A stretch of DNA of 45,882 nucleotides. Source: UBA9676 sp036522155 (GTDB lineage: Bacteria; Actinomycetota; Actinomycetes; Streptosporangiales; Streptosporangiaceae). Every line of letters begins with the position of its first letter. Positions within the stretch are counted from its first letter, which is position 1. Position numbers and translations under genes: made by a program. Below, piece after piece: positions 16,981 through 26,227 of this stretch. Location: positions 1 through 45,882 of the forward strand of contig DATDGI010000445.1 of the NCBI GenBank assembly GCA_036522155.1, written 5' to 3'. Below the pieces are notes generated by a model. That model did no database searches and was not told the origin of the DNA. It worked only from the letters and a program-made list of their open reading frames with translations.

Positions 16981-17136
16981 GTGAAGCTGATCCGATGCGA
17001 ATGCGGATTCGTCGCCCGGGGCGACAGCGACGACCAGGTCGTCGGGGTCATCAGCGAGCACCTGGCCACCGACCATCCGGCTCTGCTGACCACCGTCAGC
17101 CGGGACGACCTGCTCAGCTGGATCAAGGTCGAATAG
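16981..17136 (+). CDS. DUF1059-like small protein (51 aa)
   Basis: A short gene with an excellent ribosome site (AGGAGGAG at 16968-16975, 5 nt before GTG 16981). The 51-residue product begins MKLIRCECGF, has an internal SEHLATDHP and ends LLSWIKVE. The order Cys-x-Cys near the N-terminus, followed by a helix with xxHLxxxHP, fits the DUF1059 family of small actinobacterial proteins, whose function is not established. The cysteines C6 and C8 and the two histidines could bind metal or carry sulfur, but that is inference. Divergent from the SARP gene, and convergent with the RibD-like gene, whose stop is only 8 nt away. Confidence 0.8.
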   Translation: MKLIRCECGFVARGDSDDQVVGVISEHLATDHPALLTTVSRDDLLSWIKVE

Positions 17137-17144
17137 GTAGCTGC

Positions 17145-17927
17145 TCAGGCCGGTGGCCGGGTGTACCGGCAGAGCAGGTGACCGCCGTCCGCCAGCACGT
17201 GGGCGAGGGCGAGCGCGCGGGCGCCGCCGGCCAGCGGAACTGCGCCCTCGACGATCCGGCGCGCGCCCGGCCCGGCCAGCAGCGGGCTGATGGTCAGGCA
17301 CAGCTCGTCCAGCAGGTCGGCCTCGATGAGCTGGGCCAGCAGCTGCGGGCCGCCCTCGGTCAGGATGCGCGGGTAGCCGCGGCCGGCCAGGGCGGCGACC
17401 GCGGCCGGCAGATCGACCTGGTCCTGGCCGGCCACGATCACCTCGGCCGTGCGGGCCACGGTGGCCCGCAGCCCGGCCGGCGCCGCTTCGGTCGTGATGA
17501 CGACGGTCCGGGCGGCGCCACCGGCCAGCAGCGGGCTGGCCGGGTCCAGGCTGAGCTGGCGGGTGACCACCGCGATCGGCGGCGCGGCCGTCCGGCCGTC
17601 CCGCAGCCAGGCCCAGCGCACCCCCTCCCGGCCGGGGCGGACCGGCCCGTACCGCTCGGCCCGGGCCGTGCCGGCCCCGACCAGGATGACGTCGGCCAGG
17701 GCCCGGAGCAGGTCGAACACCTCCCGGTCGGCCCCGCCGGACAGACGGCCGGTCCGGCCGCCGAGCGTGGACGCCCCGTCCAGGCTGGTCACCATGTTGG
17801 CCCGCAGCCACCACCGGCCGTGGGCAGATCGCCCGGGGGCGACCGTACCGGCCAGGCCCGGATAGGCGTAGCGGGCGGCCAGGCCGTCATCGGCCAGCTC
17901 GGCGGGCTGAGGGTAGATCTGGCGCAC
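17145..17927 (-). CDS. RibD C-terminal-domain reductase (pyrimidine reductase family)
   Basis: Stand-alone NADPH-dependent reductase of the RibD_C/DHFR-like fold, 260 residues from GTG 17927. Seen are WWLRANMVTSLDGASTL, LRALADVILVGAGTARAERYGP (nucleotide binding) and the family motif ILTEGGPQLLAQL, with a C-terminal RRIVEGAVPLAGG. There is no N-terminal deaminase domain, so it is not a full RibD. Mycobacterial homologues (Rv2671) have been linked to riboflavin-type reduction and dihydrofolate reductase bypass. It follows glgX by 13 nt on the same strand and is probably cotranscribed; no other riboflavin gene is present, so its substrate here is open. Confidence 0.85.
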   Translation of the reverse strand: MRQIYPQPAELADDGLAARYAYPGLAGTVAPGRSAHGRWWLRANMVTSLDGASTLGGRTGRLSGGADREVFDLLRALADVILVGAGTARAERYGPVRPGREGVRWAWLRDGRTAAPPIAVVTRQLSLDPASPLLAGGAARTVVITTEAAPAGLRATVARTAEVIVAGQDQVDLPAAVAALAGRGYPRILTEGGPQLLAQLIEADLLDELCLTISPLLAGPGARRIVEGAVPLAGGARALALAHVLADGGHLLCRYTRPPA

Positions 17928-17940
17928 GGCCAGCAGTCAA

Positions 17941-20096
<2,156 letters not shown>

Positions 20097-20097
<1 letters not shown>

Positions 20098-21788
20098 CAG
20101 CCGACCCTATCCGCCCCAGTGACCCGGGCCGGCCCGAGGATGGCGCCGGTGTCAAGGCCATCAGGCAGGGTGCCGAACGGCGCTGCCGGGCCAGCCGCCG
20201 CCGCCGGCCCGAGCCGCGAGGCGCAGAACGCGTCCGCCACCGGCCCGCCGTCGTGCCGCACCAGCAGCGCCGCCTGCAGGCTGACCGCGATCAGGCCGGC
20301 CAGCCGCCGGGCCGACCGCTGGGCGCTCGCCGGGTCGGTCCCGGCGAGTTCCGCGAGCAGCCGCCGGAGACCGGCCACGGCCGCGGCCAGCCGCGCATCG
20401 CCGCCAGCGGCCTGGTCCAGCTCGGCCAGCAGCACGTCGGCGCTGGCCGGGGTGCGGGCGAGTGCGCGCAGCACGTCCAGCGCGGTGACGTTGCCCGACC
20501 CCTCCCAGATCGAGTTCAGCGGGGCCTCCCGGTAGATCCGGGGCAGGCCGGACTCCTCCACATAGCCGTTGCCGCCCAGGCATTCCAGCGCCTCGGCGGC
20601 GTGGGCGGGCGCCCGCTTGCACACCCAGTACTTGGCGGCGGGCAGGGCGACCCGCAGCAGGGCCGCTTCCGCCCCGTCGCCCCGCCCGGCCCGGTCGGCC
20701 GCGCCGGCCAGCCGGATCGCGAGCACGGTGGCGGCCTGCGACTCCAGCGCCAGGTCGGCGAGCACGCCGGCCATCAGCGGATGAGTGATCAGGTCCTGGC
20801 CGAACGTCTGCCGGTGGCTGGCGTGGTGCACGGCCGCGACGGTGGCCAGCCGCATGCCAGCGGCGCTGCCGGTCACGCAGTCGAGCCTGGTCGCGCTGAC
20901 CATCTCGATGATGGCGGCCACCCCGCGGCCGGCCTCGCCGACCTGCCAGGCCAGCGCGTGGTCCAGCTCGATCTCGGCGGACGCGTTGGACCGGTTGCCG
21001 AGCTTGTCCTTGAGCCGCTGGATGCGGAAGCCGTTGCGCTCGCCCCCGGGCAGCACCCGGGGCAGCAGGAAGCAGGTCAGCCCGTCCGGGCCATGCGCCA
21101 GGGTCAGGAACAGGTCGCACATGGGCGCGGAGCAGAACCACTTGTGCCCGGTGAGCACGTGCGCGCCCGGGCCTTCCCCGGTGGCCGGCTCGGCCCGGGT
21201 GGTGTTGGCGCGGACATCGGAGCCGCCCTGCTTCTCGGTCATCGCCATGCCCGCCAGCAGGCCCGCCTTGGCCAGCGGTGGCCGCAGCCCGGGGTCGTAC
21301 GCGGTGGCGGCCAGCAGCGGCTCGAACTGGCCGGCCAGGGCGGGTGCCTGGCGCAGAGCGGGCACGGCTGCGTAGGTCATGGAGACCGGGCAGCCGTGCC
21401 CGGCCTCGGCCTGGGACCAGACGTAGAATCCGGCCGCCCGGGCCACATGCGCCCCCGGCCGGGAGTCGGCCCACGGCGCGGCGTGCAGGCCATGGCCGAC
21501 CGCGGTGGCCATCAGCGCGTGCCAGGCCGGGTGGAATTCCACCTCGTCGATCCGGTTGCCCCAGCGATCGTGGCTGCGCAGCACGGGCGGATGCTCGTTG
21601 GCCAGCCGGGCCTGCTCGGCGGTGGTGGCCGAGCCGGCCAGCCGCCCGAGCTCGTGCAGGTAGCCGCGGGCCCAGCCGGCGCCTTCCCGGTCGGTAGCGG
21701 CCAGCAGCACGGGGTCGTCGGCCACGTCGTACCCGGCCAGCGGGGGCACCTGGTTGCGCACCTCGTGGGTGGAATGGGGGACCGTCAT
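20097..21788 (-). CDS. aidB: AidB-type acyl-CoA dehydrogenase family protein
   Basis: Flavoprotein of the acyl-CoA dehydrogenase fold and the AidB group, which in E. coli is induced by alkylation stress and binds DNA. 563 residues from ATG 21788, which has GAGGTGA about 5 nt upstream; the frame continues 45 codons further upstream but without family similarity. AidB hallmarks: STHEVRNQVPPLAGYD at the start, HPAWHALMATAVGHGLH, AMTEKQGGSDVRANTTRA, GHKWFCSAPMCDLF, IQRLKDKLGNRSNASAEI, ECLGGNGYVEES and LPRIYREAPLNSIWEGSGN. No Ada, AlkA or AlkB gene is adjacent, and its DNA-protection role is not tested in actinomycetes that I know of. Follows cysH after 70 nt and couples to glgX. Confidence 0.92.
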
Positions 21789-21858
21789 CGCTGTCACCTC
21801 AGGCCAGCGCCTGCCCCGGGCGGCAGGCGGCAGGGCGGCGGTAACCAGGCCCGGGCGG

Positions 21859-22605
21859 TTACTCGTGCAGCCCGCATTCGGTCTTGCCCGTGCCCGTCCA
21901 CCGGCCGCTGCGGGGGTCGGCACCGGGCTCGACCCGCATCGTGCAGGTGGCGCAGCCGATGGACGGGTAGCCCTCGTACACCAGCGGGTTCACCAGGACG
22001 CCGTGCTCGGCGATGTAGGCGTCCACCTGCTCCTGGGTCCAGGCGGCGATCGGGTTGACCTTGACCATCGACCGCCGGTCGTCCCACTCGACCACCTTGG
22101 TATCGCTGCGGGCGCTGGTCTCCTCCCGCCGCACGCCGGTGATCCAGGCGTCGTAGGGATCGAGCGCGCGCTCGAGCGGAACCACCTTGCGCAGGTAGCA
22201 GCACAGGTCAGGGTTGCGGCCGTAGAGCCGCGGGCCAAGCTCGGCGTCCTGCTCGGCCACCGTCCGGGAGGGGGTGACGCTGATCAGGTTGACCGGGTAG
22301 ACCGACTGCACCGCGTCCCGGGTGCCGATCGTCTCCGGGAAGTGATACCCGGTGTCCAGGAAGACGACGTCGATGCCGGGCTTGACCGCGGCCGCCAGGT
22401 GAATGATGACCGCGTCGGTCATCGAGGAGGTGATGCAGATCCGGTCACCGAACGTCTCGGCCGCCCAGGCGATCACCTCGGATGCGGGGGCGTCGGCCAG
22501 CTTGGCCGCGGCCGCGACGGCGAGCTGCTGCATCTGGCTGGGCGTCTCCATGCCATCAGGCGTGGTCTGGTCTGGGTGTGCCGGCCAGGTCGCGCTCGAT
22601 CTCAC
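21859..22605 (-). CDS. cysH: Adenylylsulfate (APS) reductase, CysH family
   Basis: Reduces adenylyl sulfate to sulfite in assimilatory sulfate reduction. The [4Fe-4S] motif CC-x(n)-CxxC is present (C135/C136 in DLCCYLRK, C218/C221 in IGCATCT), so APS rather than PAPS is the expected substrate. The catalytic cysteine C244 sits in KTECGLHE at the C-terminus. The nucleotide-binding region reads CITSSMTDAV and FLDTGYHFPET. I chose GTG 22605 (248 residues) because GGGAG lies 7 nt upstream. A TTG at 22626 and an ATG at 22551 are alternatives, the latter closer to the usual N-terminus but without a ribosome site. No cysN/D, sulfite reductase or sulfate transporter gene is within the window. Confidence 0.94.
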   Translation of the reverse strand: MRSSATWPAHPDQTTPDGMETPSQMQQLAVAAAAKLADAPASEVIAWAAETFGDRICITSSMTDAVIIHLAAAVKPGIDVVFLDTGYHFPETIGTRDAVQSVYPVNLISVTPSRTVAEQDAELGPRLYGRNPDLCCYLRKVVPLERALDPYDAWITGVRREETSARSDTKVVEWDDRRSMVKVNPIAAWTQEQVDAYIAEHGVLVNPLVYEGYPSIGCATCTMRVEPGADPRSGRWTGTGKTECGLHE

Positions 22606-22625
22606 AGGAAGGCTCCCATCCCGCA

Positions 22626-22631
22626 ATCGTA
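22626..22631 (-). promoter_or_regulatory. Candidate -10 hexamer for cysH
   Basis: TACGAT on the minus strand, 20 nt before the chosen cysH GTG, matches the actinobacterial TANNNT pattern. The -35 is not obvious. The paired inverted repeats at 22669-22694 lie about 40-60 nt upstream of it, a position suited to an operator. Confidence 0.3.
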
Positions 22632-22668
22632 GCCCGGGCTGTTCCGCGCGACTGGTAAGCCGCGCGAT

Positions 22669-22694
22669 CCGGTTTTACCGGTTAGTACAACTAA
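22669..22694. promoter_or_regulatory. Two abutting 13-bp inverted repeats upstream of cysH
   Basis: CCGGTTTTACCGG (22669-22681; arms CCGGT/ACCGG, spacer TTT) is immediately followed by TTAGTACAACTAA (22682-22694; arms TTAGT/ACTAA, spacer ACA). Both are perfect 5-3-5 palindromes with no base between them. They sit in the AT-richer 235-nt gap upstream of cysH, so a regulator of cysH is a natural guess. I do not match either to a known sulfur-regulator box. Confidence 0.45.
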
Positions 22695-22770
22695 GCGAAG
22701 TTTGCCCACTTTATCCGGCTAATTCGGTTTTCGCCGGCCGCGGTGGGCATTAGCAGGGAACCACATCAGG

Positions 22771-22788
22771 CCGGGAAAATGTTCCCGG
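22771..22788 (-). terminator. Hairpin between cysteine-rich mini-ORF and cysH
   Basis: Perfect 7-bp stem CCGGGAA / TTCCCGG with a 4-nt loop, 52 nt after the stop of the mini-ORF at 22841 on the minus strand. No T-run follows. It could end the WhiB-side transcript or act as an operator. Confidence 0.35.
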
Positions 22789-22840
22789 TCCCTCAACTTT
22801 CATGCTGACCCAGGTCCGGCCGGCTCCGGCCTGCCCGGCG

Positions 22841-22966
22841 TCAGCCCTGCCTGATCCACGCCAGCGGTGGCTCCGGGGCCACCTGCGGGGGCCGATGCTG
22901 GCAGTCGCACCAAGTCCCGCCGGGGCAGGACGCATGATCCTGGGCACGGCACGCCGGGCACACCAT
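22841..22966 (-). CDS. Cysteine-rich mini-protein (41 aa), unrecognised
   Basis: Short reading frame downstream of, and on the same strand as, the WhiB gene. It starts MVCPACRAQDH, continues SCPGGTWCDCQH and ends in a Pro-rich tail. Five cysteines (3, 6, 14, 20, 22) and two histidines (11, 24) in the first 24 residues look like a small zinc- or iron-binding knuckle. Only 6 of 41 codons end in A or T, which fits the coding bias of its neighbours. The ribosome site before ATG 22966 is weak (GGCGGTG, 11 nt away), and a longer in-frame extension overlaps the WhiB gene antithetically and is not convincing. Function unknown. Confidence 0.5.
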   Translation of the reverse strand: MVCPACRAQDHASCPGGTWCDCQHRPPQVAPEPPLAWIRQG

Positions 22967-23055
22967 GATGCCATTCAACACCGCCGGCCGCGGGTGATTC
23001 CGGTCAGGCCCTGGCCCGCCCAGCGGCCGGCCAGGGACGGCCGCCGCGGCCGCTA

Positions 23056-23355
23056 TCAGGCCGCGTTCGCGCGGCGCATCCGGCGGCGGCGCTCCGACGC
23101 GCGCTCGTCCTCGTTCAGGCCGCCCCAGGTGCCATACTTCTCGGGCCGGGAAACCGCGTAATTCAGGCAGTCGGAACGGACCGGGCAAGCCGCGCAGACC
23201 GTCTTTGCCTTGCGCTCCCGGATTTCGCGCTCCGGCTGACGCTCCCCGTCCGGGCCGAAGAAGAGAACGACCTGCTTACCGCGGCACGCGGCGGCATCCT
23301 GCCAGCCCCAGTTCGGCCGGGTGGGCAGGGCCACCTGCCGACGCACCTCAGACAT
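23056..23355 (-). CDS. WhiB-family iron-sulfur transcription regulator
   Basis: Wbl protein of 99 residues: redox- or NO-sensitive regulator that holds a [4Fe-4S] cluster and usually binds region 4 of the primary sigma factor. Cluster cysteines C24, C54, C57 and C63 follow the Wbl pattern C-x29-C-x2-C-x5-C (AACRGK; TVCAACPVRSDC). The G(T/V)WGG turn is at 75-79 and a basic C-terminal DNA-binding tail (ERRRRMRR) follows. ATG 23355 has GAGGAG 8 nt upstream. I cannot assign it with confidence to WhiB, WblA, WblC or another subgroup. Its 376-nt upstream region is gene-free and likely holds complex regulation. The cysteine-rich mini-ORF and cysH lie downstream. Confidence 0.95.
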   Translation of the reverse strand: MSEVRRQVALPTRPNWGWQDAAACRGKQVVLFFGPDGERQPEREIRERKAKTVCAACPVRSDCLNYAVSRPEKYGTWGGLNEDERASERRRRMRRANAA

Positions 23356-23731
23356 GAATCGATCTCCTCAGCCAGTACCGTGTGTTGCTGCTCAAAGCCT
23401 GCTTCCGGGCGCGCGCCCTGGTGCGCTGCGCCCTTTGCCCCGTCGTTCCTTCAACGCCCGGCCCCAGCGCCGTGTTCCCGGGCAACGGGTACCTCCGATA
23501 CGCCATTCGGCGCCAGATGAGATCGGGGGGAAATCACGTTGCGGGACAGGCTCGGGGGCTAGCCGTCCTGACGAAGCCAGCCAGTTCAGCGAACCGACGA
23601 TCAATGATGCCACCCGGGCGGACCGTTTCGCAGCCGGGCGGGATAATTTGCGGGCCGGAAATGGGGTAATCAGCGCGGGAGCAGCGCTTTCATGATCACT
23701 AACTGGACAAAGCCAAGGCTCCGGGGTCACC
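23356..23731. other. Gene-free divergent region (WhiB gene / Tyr-rich protein)
   Basis: 376 nt between the divergently transcribed WhiB-family gene and the gene at 23732. Short frames exist on both strands but lack ribosome sites and family similarity. The last ~90 nt are noticeably less GC-rich than surroundings. I see no clear inverted repeat or -35/-10 pair. Long upstream regions are common for wbl genes, so it probably carries promoters for both sides. Confidence 0.4.
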
Positions 23732-24844
23732 ATGGGCAGCATGTCAGCGTCGGACGCGGCACCTTTGCCCCGGCTGGGTGAGGTCTTCTTCGACGTCAGG
23801 GGCGAGTCGCGCAGCATGCGGCTGAGCTGGTACGCCGACACCGGGGTCGCGGTGTTCAGCATCTGGCAGGGCGGCACCTGCACGGGCACCTTCCGGCTGC
23901 CCATCGCCGACCTGCCACGGATGGTCGAGGCGCTGCAGCACGGCCCGCGCGGCCGGGAGGAGGGCCTGGCGAGGGACGAGGCCGCCGGCCCGGCCCCGCA
24001 CCGGCGCACACCGGCCCGGCCGTCGCCAGCGGAGCCGCCGGACAGCGAGATCGCGACCGGGCAGACCACCGTCTACCTGCCGGCCGGGGCTGGCGTGACC
24101 GACGTGACCGGCTACCACGCCGGGCCGCCCCGCGGGTACCACGAGCCTCCGCCGGGCCGGTCCTCCGGCAGCCATGCGGCCCCGCCACCCGCAGCGGACT
24201 ACGGCTCGGGTGACTACCCGCTGCCGCCCCTGCCGGCGGGCTACGGCCCGGGCACCGGCTATGGCATGGACGGTGCCGCCGGGTACGCCAGCGGGCCCGG
24301 CCCCGGCGGCTACAGCGACGAGCCGTCGCGCGGGTACCACGACGAGACCCCGGCCCCCGACTACCCGACCGACCAGCGGGCGGGCGCACCGGACGCCGGG
24401 GAATACGGGAGCAGCCCGGAATATGCGGATGTCCCGTCCGGGCCCGGCCGGTATGACGACGAGGGGCACGACTTCCCGGGCGGCTACGCCGAGCCGGGGT
24501 ACCGCAGCCGCGGCAGCGGCGGCTACCCCGGGGACGCTGGCTACGAGGGCTACCCGGCGGAGCAGGAATATCCCAGCTACCAGCCGGAACAGCCCTACCA
24601 GGACTATCCGCCAGACCAGCCGTACCAGGACTACCCGCCGGAGCCCGGCTTCGACTCTCCGGCCCGCCCCTACGTGGCGGGCGCCGACCCCGGCGGCGAC
24701 GAGCCATTCGGACACGACCGGCCCGCGCCCCGCAAGCCGCGCGGGCGGCGGGCGGCGGAACCGGCCCCGGAATCCTTTCCCTATGGCCCGCCGCCAGCCG
24801 AGCGTGCGCCGCGGCAGCGCGGGCGCTATCCCGGCCGGCAATGA
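23732..24844 (+). CDS. Conserved N-terminal domain plus Tyr/Pro/Gly-rich disordered tail
   Basis: 370 residues; ATG 23732 or ATG 23741, neither with a strong ribosome site. Residues about 10-75 form a compact predicted beta-rich domain (GEVFFDVRGESRSMRLSWY, then VAVFSIWQGGTCTGTFRLP and IADLPRMVEAL), which I recall as a conserved actinobacterial hypothetical, without an assigned function. From about residue 80 the chain is low-complexity, rich in Pro, Gly, Tyr, Asp and Glu, with a local repeat (QPYQDYPPD/E twice near residues 290-305) and a basic end (RKPRGRR, RQRGRYPGRQ). No signal peptide or membrane segment. Could be a scaffold or a nucleic-acid-interacting protein; this is inference. Transcribed away from the WhiB gene. 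Confidence 0.75.
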   Translation: MGSMSASDAAPLPRLGEVFFDVRGESRSMRLSWYADTGVAVFSIWQGGTCTGTFRLPIADLPRMVEALQHGPRGREEGLARDEAAGPAPHRRTPARPSPAEPPDSEIATGQTTVYLPAGAGVTDVTGYHAGPPRGYHEPPPGRSSGSHAAPPPAADYGSGDYPLPPLPAGYGPGTGYGMDGAAGYASGPGPGGYSDEPSRGYHDETPAPDYPTDQRAGAPDAGEYGSSPEYADVPSGPGRYDDEGHDFPGGYAEPGYRSRGSGGYPGDAGYEGYPAEQEYPSYQPEQPYQDYPPDQPYQDYPPEPGFDSPARPYVAGADPGGDEPFGHDRPAPRKPRGRRAAEPAPESFPYGPPPAERAPRQRGRYPGRQ

Positions 24845-25009
24845 CGTTTAGGTCACCTCTACAGTGGATGCTGGCCTGACCGCATAGTGCTCGCAGCCGT
24901 CCGCGTGGTAGCCCCCGAATGGCGGGCGGATGCGCCCGGGTGACTGGCACCACCCTTCTGCCGCATCACCTGACCTGGGTGTCGTGAGGTTGGGTTGGTT
25001 GCGTGGGGA

Positions 25010-25015
25010 TATATT
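25010..25015 (+). promoter_or_regulatory. Candidate -10 (TATATT) for the lsr2 paralogue
   Basis: TATATT lies 25 nt before the GTG at 25041 in otherwise GC-rich DNA and fits TANNNT. A purine-rich stretch GGGGAAAGGGGGGG (25023-25036) supplies the ribosome site. The -35 is unclear. The rest of 24845-25009 shows only a short hairpin (GGGCG/CGCCC at 24924-24937). Confidence 0.4.
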
Positions 25016-25040
25016 GGCGTCAGGGGAAAGGGGGGGCTAA

Positions 25041-25382
25041 GTGGCTCAGAAGGTTTCGGTCTCATACGCGTGCGACTATGACCAGAAAGAGATCCCGCAG
25101 GGCCAGCATCGGGTGCGTAAGTTCAGCTTCGATGGCCGGGACTACGAGATCGACCTCTGCCTGAAGCACAGCGATAGGTTCGACGAGACGATCAGCCGCT
25201 ACGCCGAGCGTGCGCGCAAGTCGTCGGCGCGGCTGGCGCGTGGTATCAAGCGCCGTACGGCCGCGCACCGCCAGCACAGCGCCAGCGTGCGGGCATGGGC
25301 GAAGAAGGCGGGCATCACGGTGAGCGATCGCGGCCGGATCCCGGCCGAGGTGGTCGCGCGTTACGACGCTGCCCATCGCTGA
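25041..25382 (+). CDS. lsr2: Lsr2-family nucleoid-associated protein (divergent paralogue)
   Basis: Lsr2 proteins bind AT-rich DNA in the minor groove and silence foreign genes in actinobacteria. 113 residues from GTG 25041. The C-terminal DNA-binding part is standard (SVRAWAKKAGITVSDRGRIPAEVVARY, with the RGR hook at 97-99). The N-terminal oligomerisation part starts MAQKVSV as usual and keeps FDGRDYEIDL. The usual LVDDLDGGEA is replaced by YACDYDQKEIPQG, and a cysteine also appears at 40, giving C11 and C40. The middle linker is a basic helix rich in Arg, Lys and Ala. It is likely a second, specialised Lsr2 in this genome. Convergent with the MscS-type gene across a strong hairpin. Confidence 0.88.
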   Translation: MAQKVSVSYACDYDQKEIPQGQHRVRKFSFDGRDYEIDLCLKHSDRFDETISRYAERARKSSARLARGIKRRTAAHRQHSASVRAWAKKAGITVSDRGRIPAEVVARYDAAHR

Positions 25383-25388
25383 TCAAAG

Positions 25389-25433
25389 CCGGCTGGATGG
25401 GCGGGCGGCCATTGCCCTCGCTCATCCAGCCGG
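25389..25433. terminator. Bidirectional terminator between lsr2 and MscS-type gene
   Basis: Perfect 11-bp stem CCGGCTGGATG (25389-25399) / CATCCAGCCGG (25423-25433). The 23-nt loop itself contains a smaller GGGC/GCCC stem. The right arm covers the last codons and stop of the minus-strand gene, so the element can end both convergent transcripts. Confidence 0.7.
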
Positions 25434-26123
25434 TGCCGGCGGTCCGGCCGGCTTGGCCGGCTCATCCGTGGCGGGCTGGACCAATCCCACCGCCGCCCCC
25501 AGCACCTGCGAATTCGGCAGGTGGACCGTGCCGTCCGCGGTATCGAGCCGCACGTAGGTAATGCCAATCTCGGTCACGGTCCCCTCGATCTGGCCGCTCA
25601 GCGCGCCCGCCCGGAACCAGACCGCATCGCCGACCACGAACGGGTGCGAGAGAAGCAGCACAATGCCAGCGAACACGTTGCCCAGTGCCTGCTGCGCGGC
25701 GATGCCAAGGATGATCGAGGTAATCGCGCCGCCGACCAGCAACTGGCTGACCGGCAGCTTGTACAGCGACAGGGTGATGATGAAGGTGGCGAGCAGGCCG
25801 AGCAGCACGATCGTGTAGCGGACGATGTCCGCGTGGGCGAGCCCGGTGACCGGCTGGAGCAGATCACGGGCCCGGCCGGCGAATTCCAGCACGGCAATCA
25901 CCGCGAACAGGCAGGCCACGGCGGCAGCCGAGGCGGCAACCACCTTGCTCAGCAGATGCCCGGGCTCGACGTAGCTGCTGAACTCGCCGCCCGCCGTCCA
26001 GGAGACGATGCCGGCCGCGACCGCCAGGACGGTGCTGATGATGGCCCGCCACGGCCGGGCATGTGCCCTCACCCTGGCCACCTGCCCGGCCAGGTCAAGC
26101 TGACGTTTCTCCTGCAGGTCCAC
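25422..26123 (-). CDS. MscS-family mechanosensitive ion channel
   Basis: Small-conductance mechanosensitive channel protein that relieves turgor on osmotic downshock. I chose GTG 26123 (233 residues) because GGGAGG lies 5 nt upstream; GTG 26147 is possible but has no ribosome site. About four hydrophobic segments precede the pore-lining TM3, which reads VGGAITSIILGIAAQQALGNVFAGIVLLL, the Ala/Gly-packed helix typical of MscS. It then enters the beta domain (HPFVVGDAVWF, GTVTEIGITYVRLDTADG, HLPNSQVLG). The C-terminal alpha/beta cage domain of E. coli MscS is missing: the chain stops in a Pro/Ala-rich tail soon after the beta domain, making this a minimal form. Confidence 0.9.
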   Translation of the reverse strand: MDLQEKRQLDLAGQVARVRAHARPWRAIISTVLAVAAGIVSWTAGGEFSSYVEPGHLLSKVVAASAAAVACLFAVIAVLEFAGRARDLLQPVTGLAHADIVRYTIVLLGLLATFIITLSLYKLPVSQLLVGGAITSIILGIAAQQALGNVFAGIVLLLSHPFVVGDAVWFRAGALSGQIEGTVTEIGITYVRLDTADGTVHLPNSQVLGAAVGLVQPATDEPAKPAGPPAPAG

Positions 26124-26179
26124 CGCGGCCTCCCATCTGCCCGGCACGTGGTCCGTCTACGCTACCGAGCCGGAAAGCA

Positions 26180-26212
26180 GTGATCCCGGAGGCACCGGGC
26201 CTCCGGGATCAC
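26180..26212 (-). terminator. Terminator after acetate transporter gene
   Basis: Perfect 13-bp stem GTGATCCCGGAGG / CCTCCGGGATCAC with a 7-nt loop, located 16 nt after the stop of the gene ending at 26228 (minus strand). It separates that gene from the MscS-type gene, so the two are probably separate transcripts. No T-tract is present. Confidence 0.7.
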
Positions 26213-26227
26213 GAGCCGGACGGTGGT

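Noticed and set aside
16905..17126. N-terminal extension of the SARP-type gene
   Set aside because: The extra ~74 residues are mostly the antisense of the DUF1059-like gene and lack similarity; SARP proteins normally begin at the VRIQICGPL-type strand.
15190..17136. Secondary-metabolite cluster suggested by the SARP regulator
   Set aside because: No synthase, tailoring or resistance genes are near; the neighbours are a sulfurtransferase and a DUF1059-like protein.
23382..23669. 95-codon plus-strand frame in the WhiB upstream region
   Set aside because: No ribosome site, no similarity, and composition does not show actinomycete codon bias.
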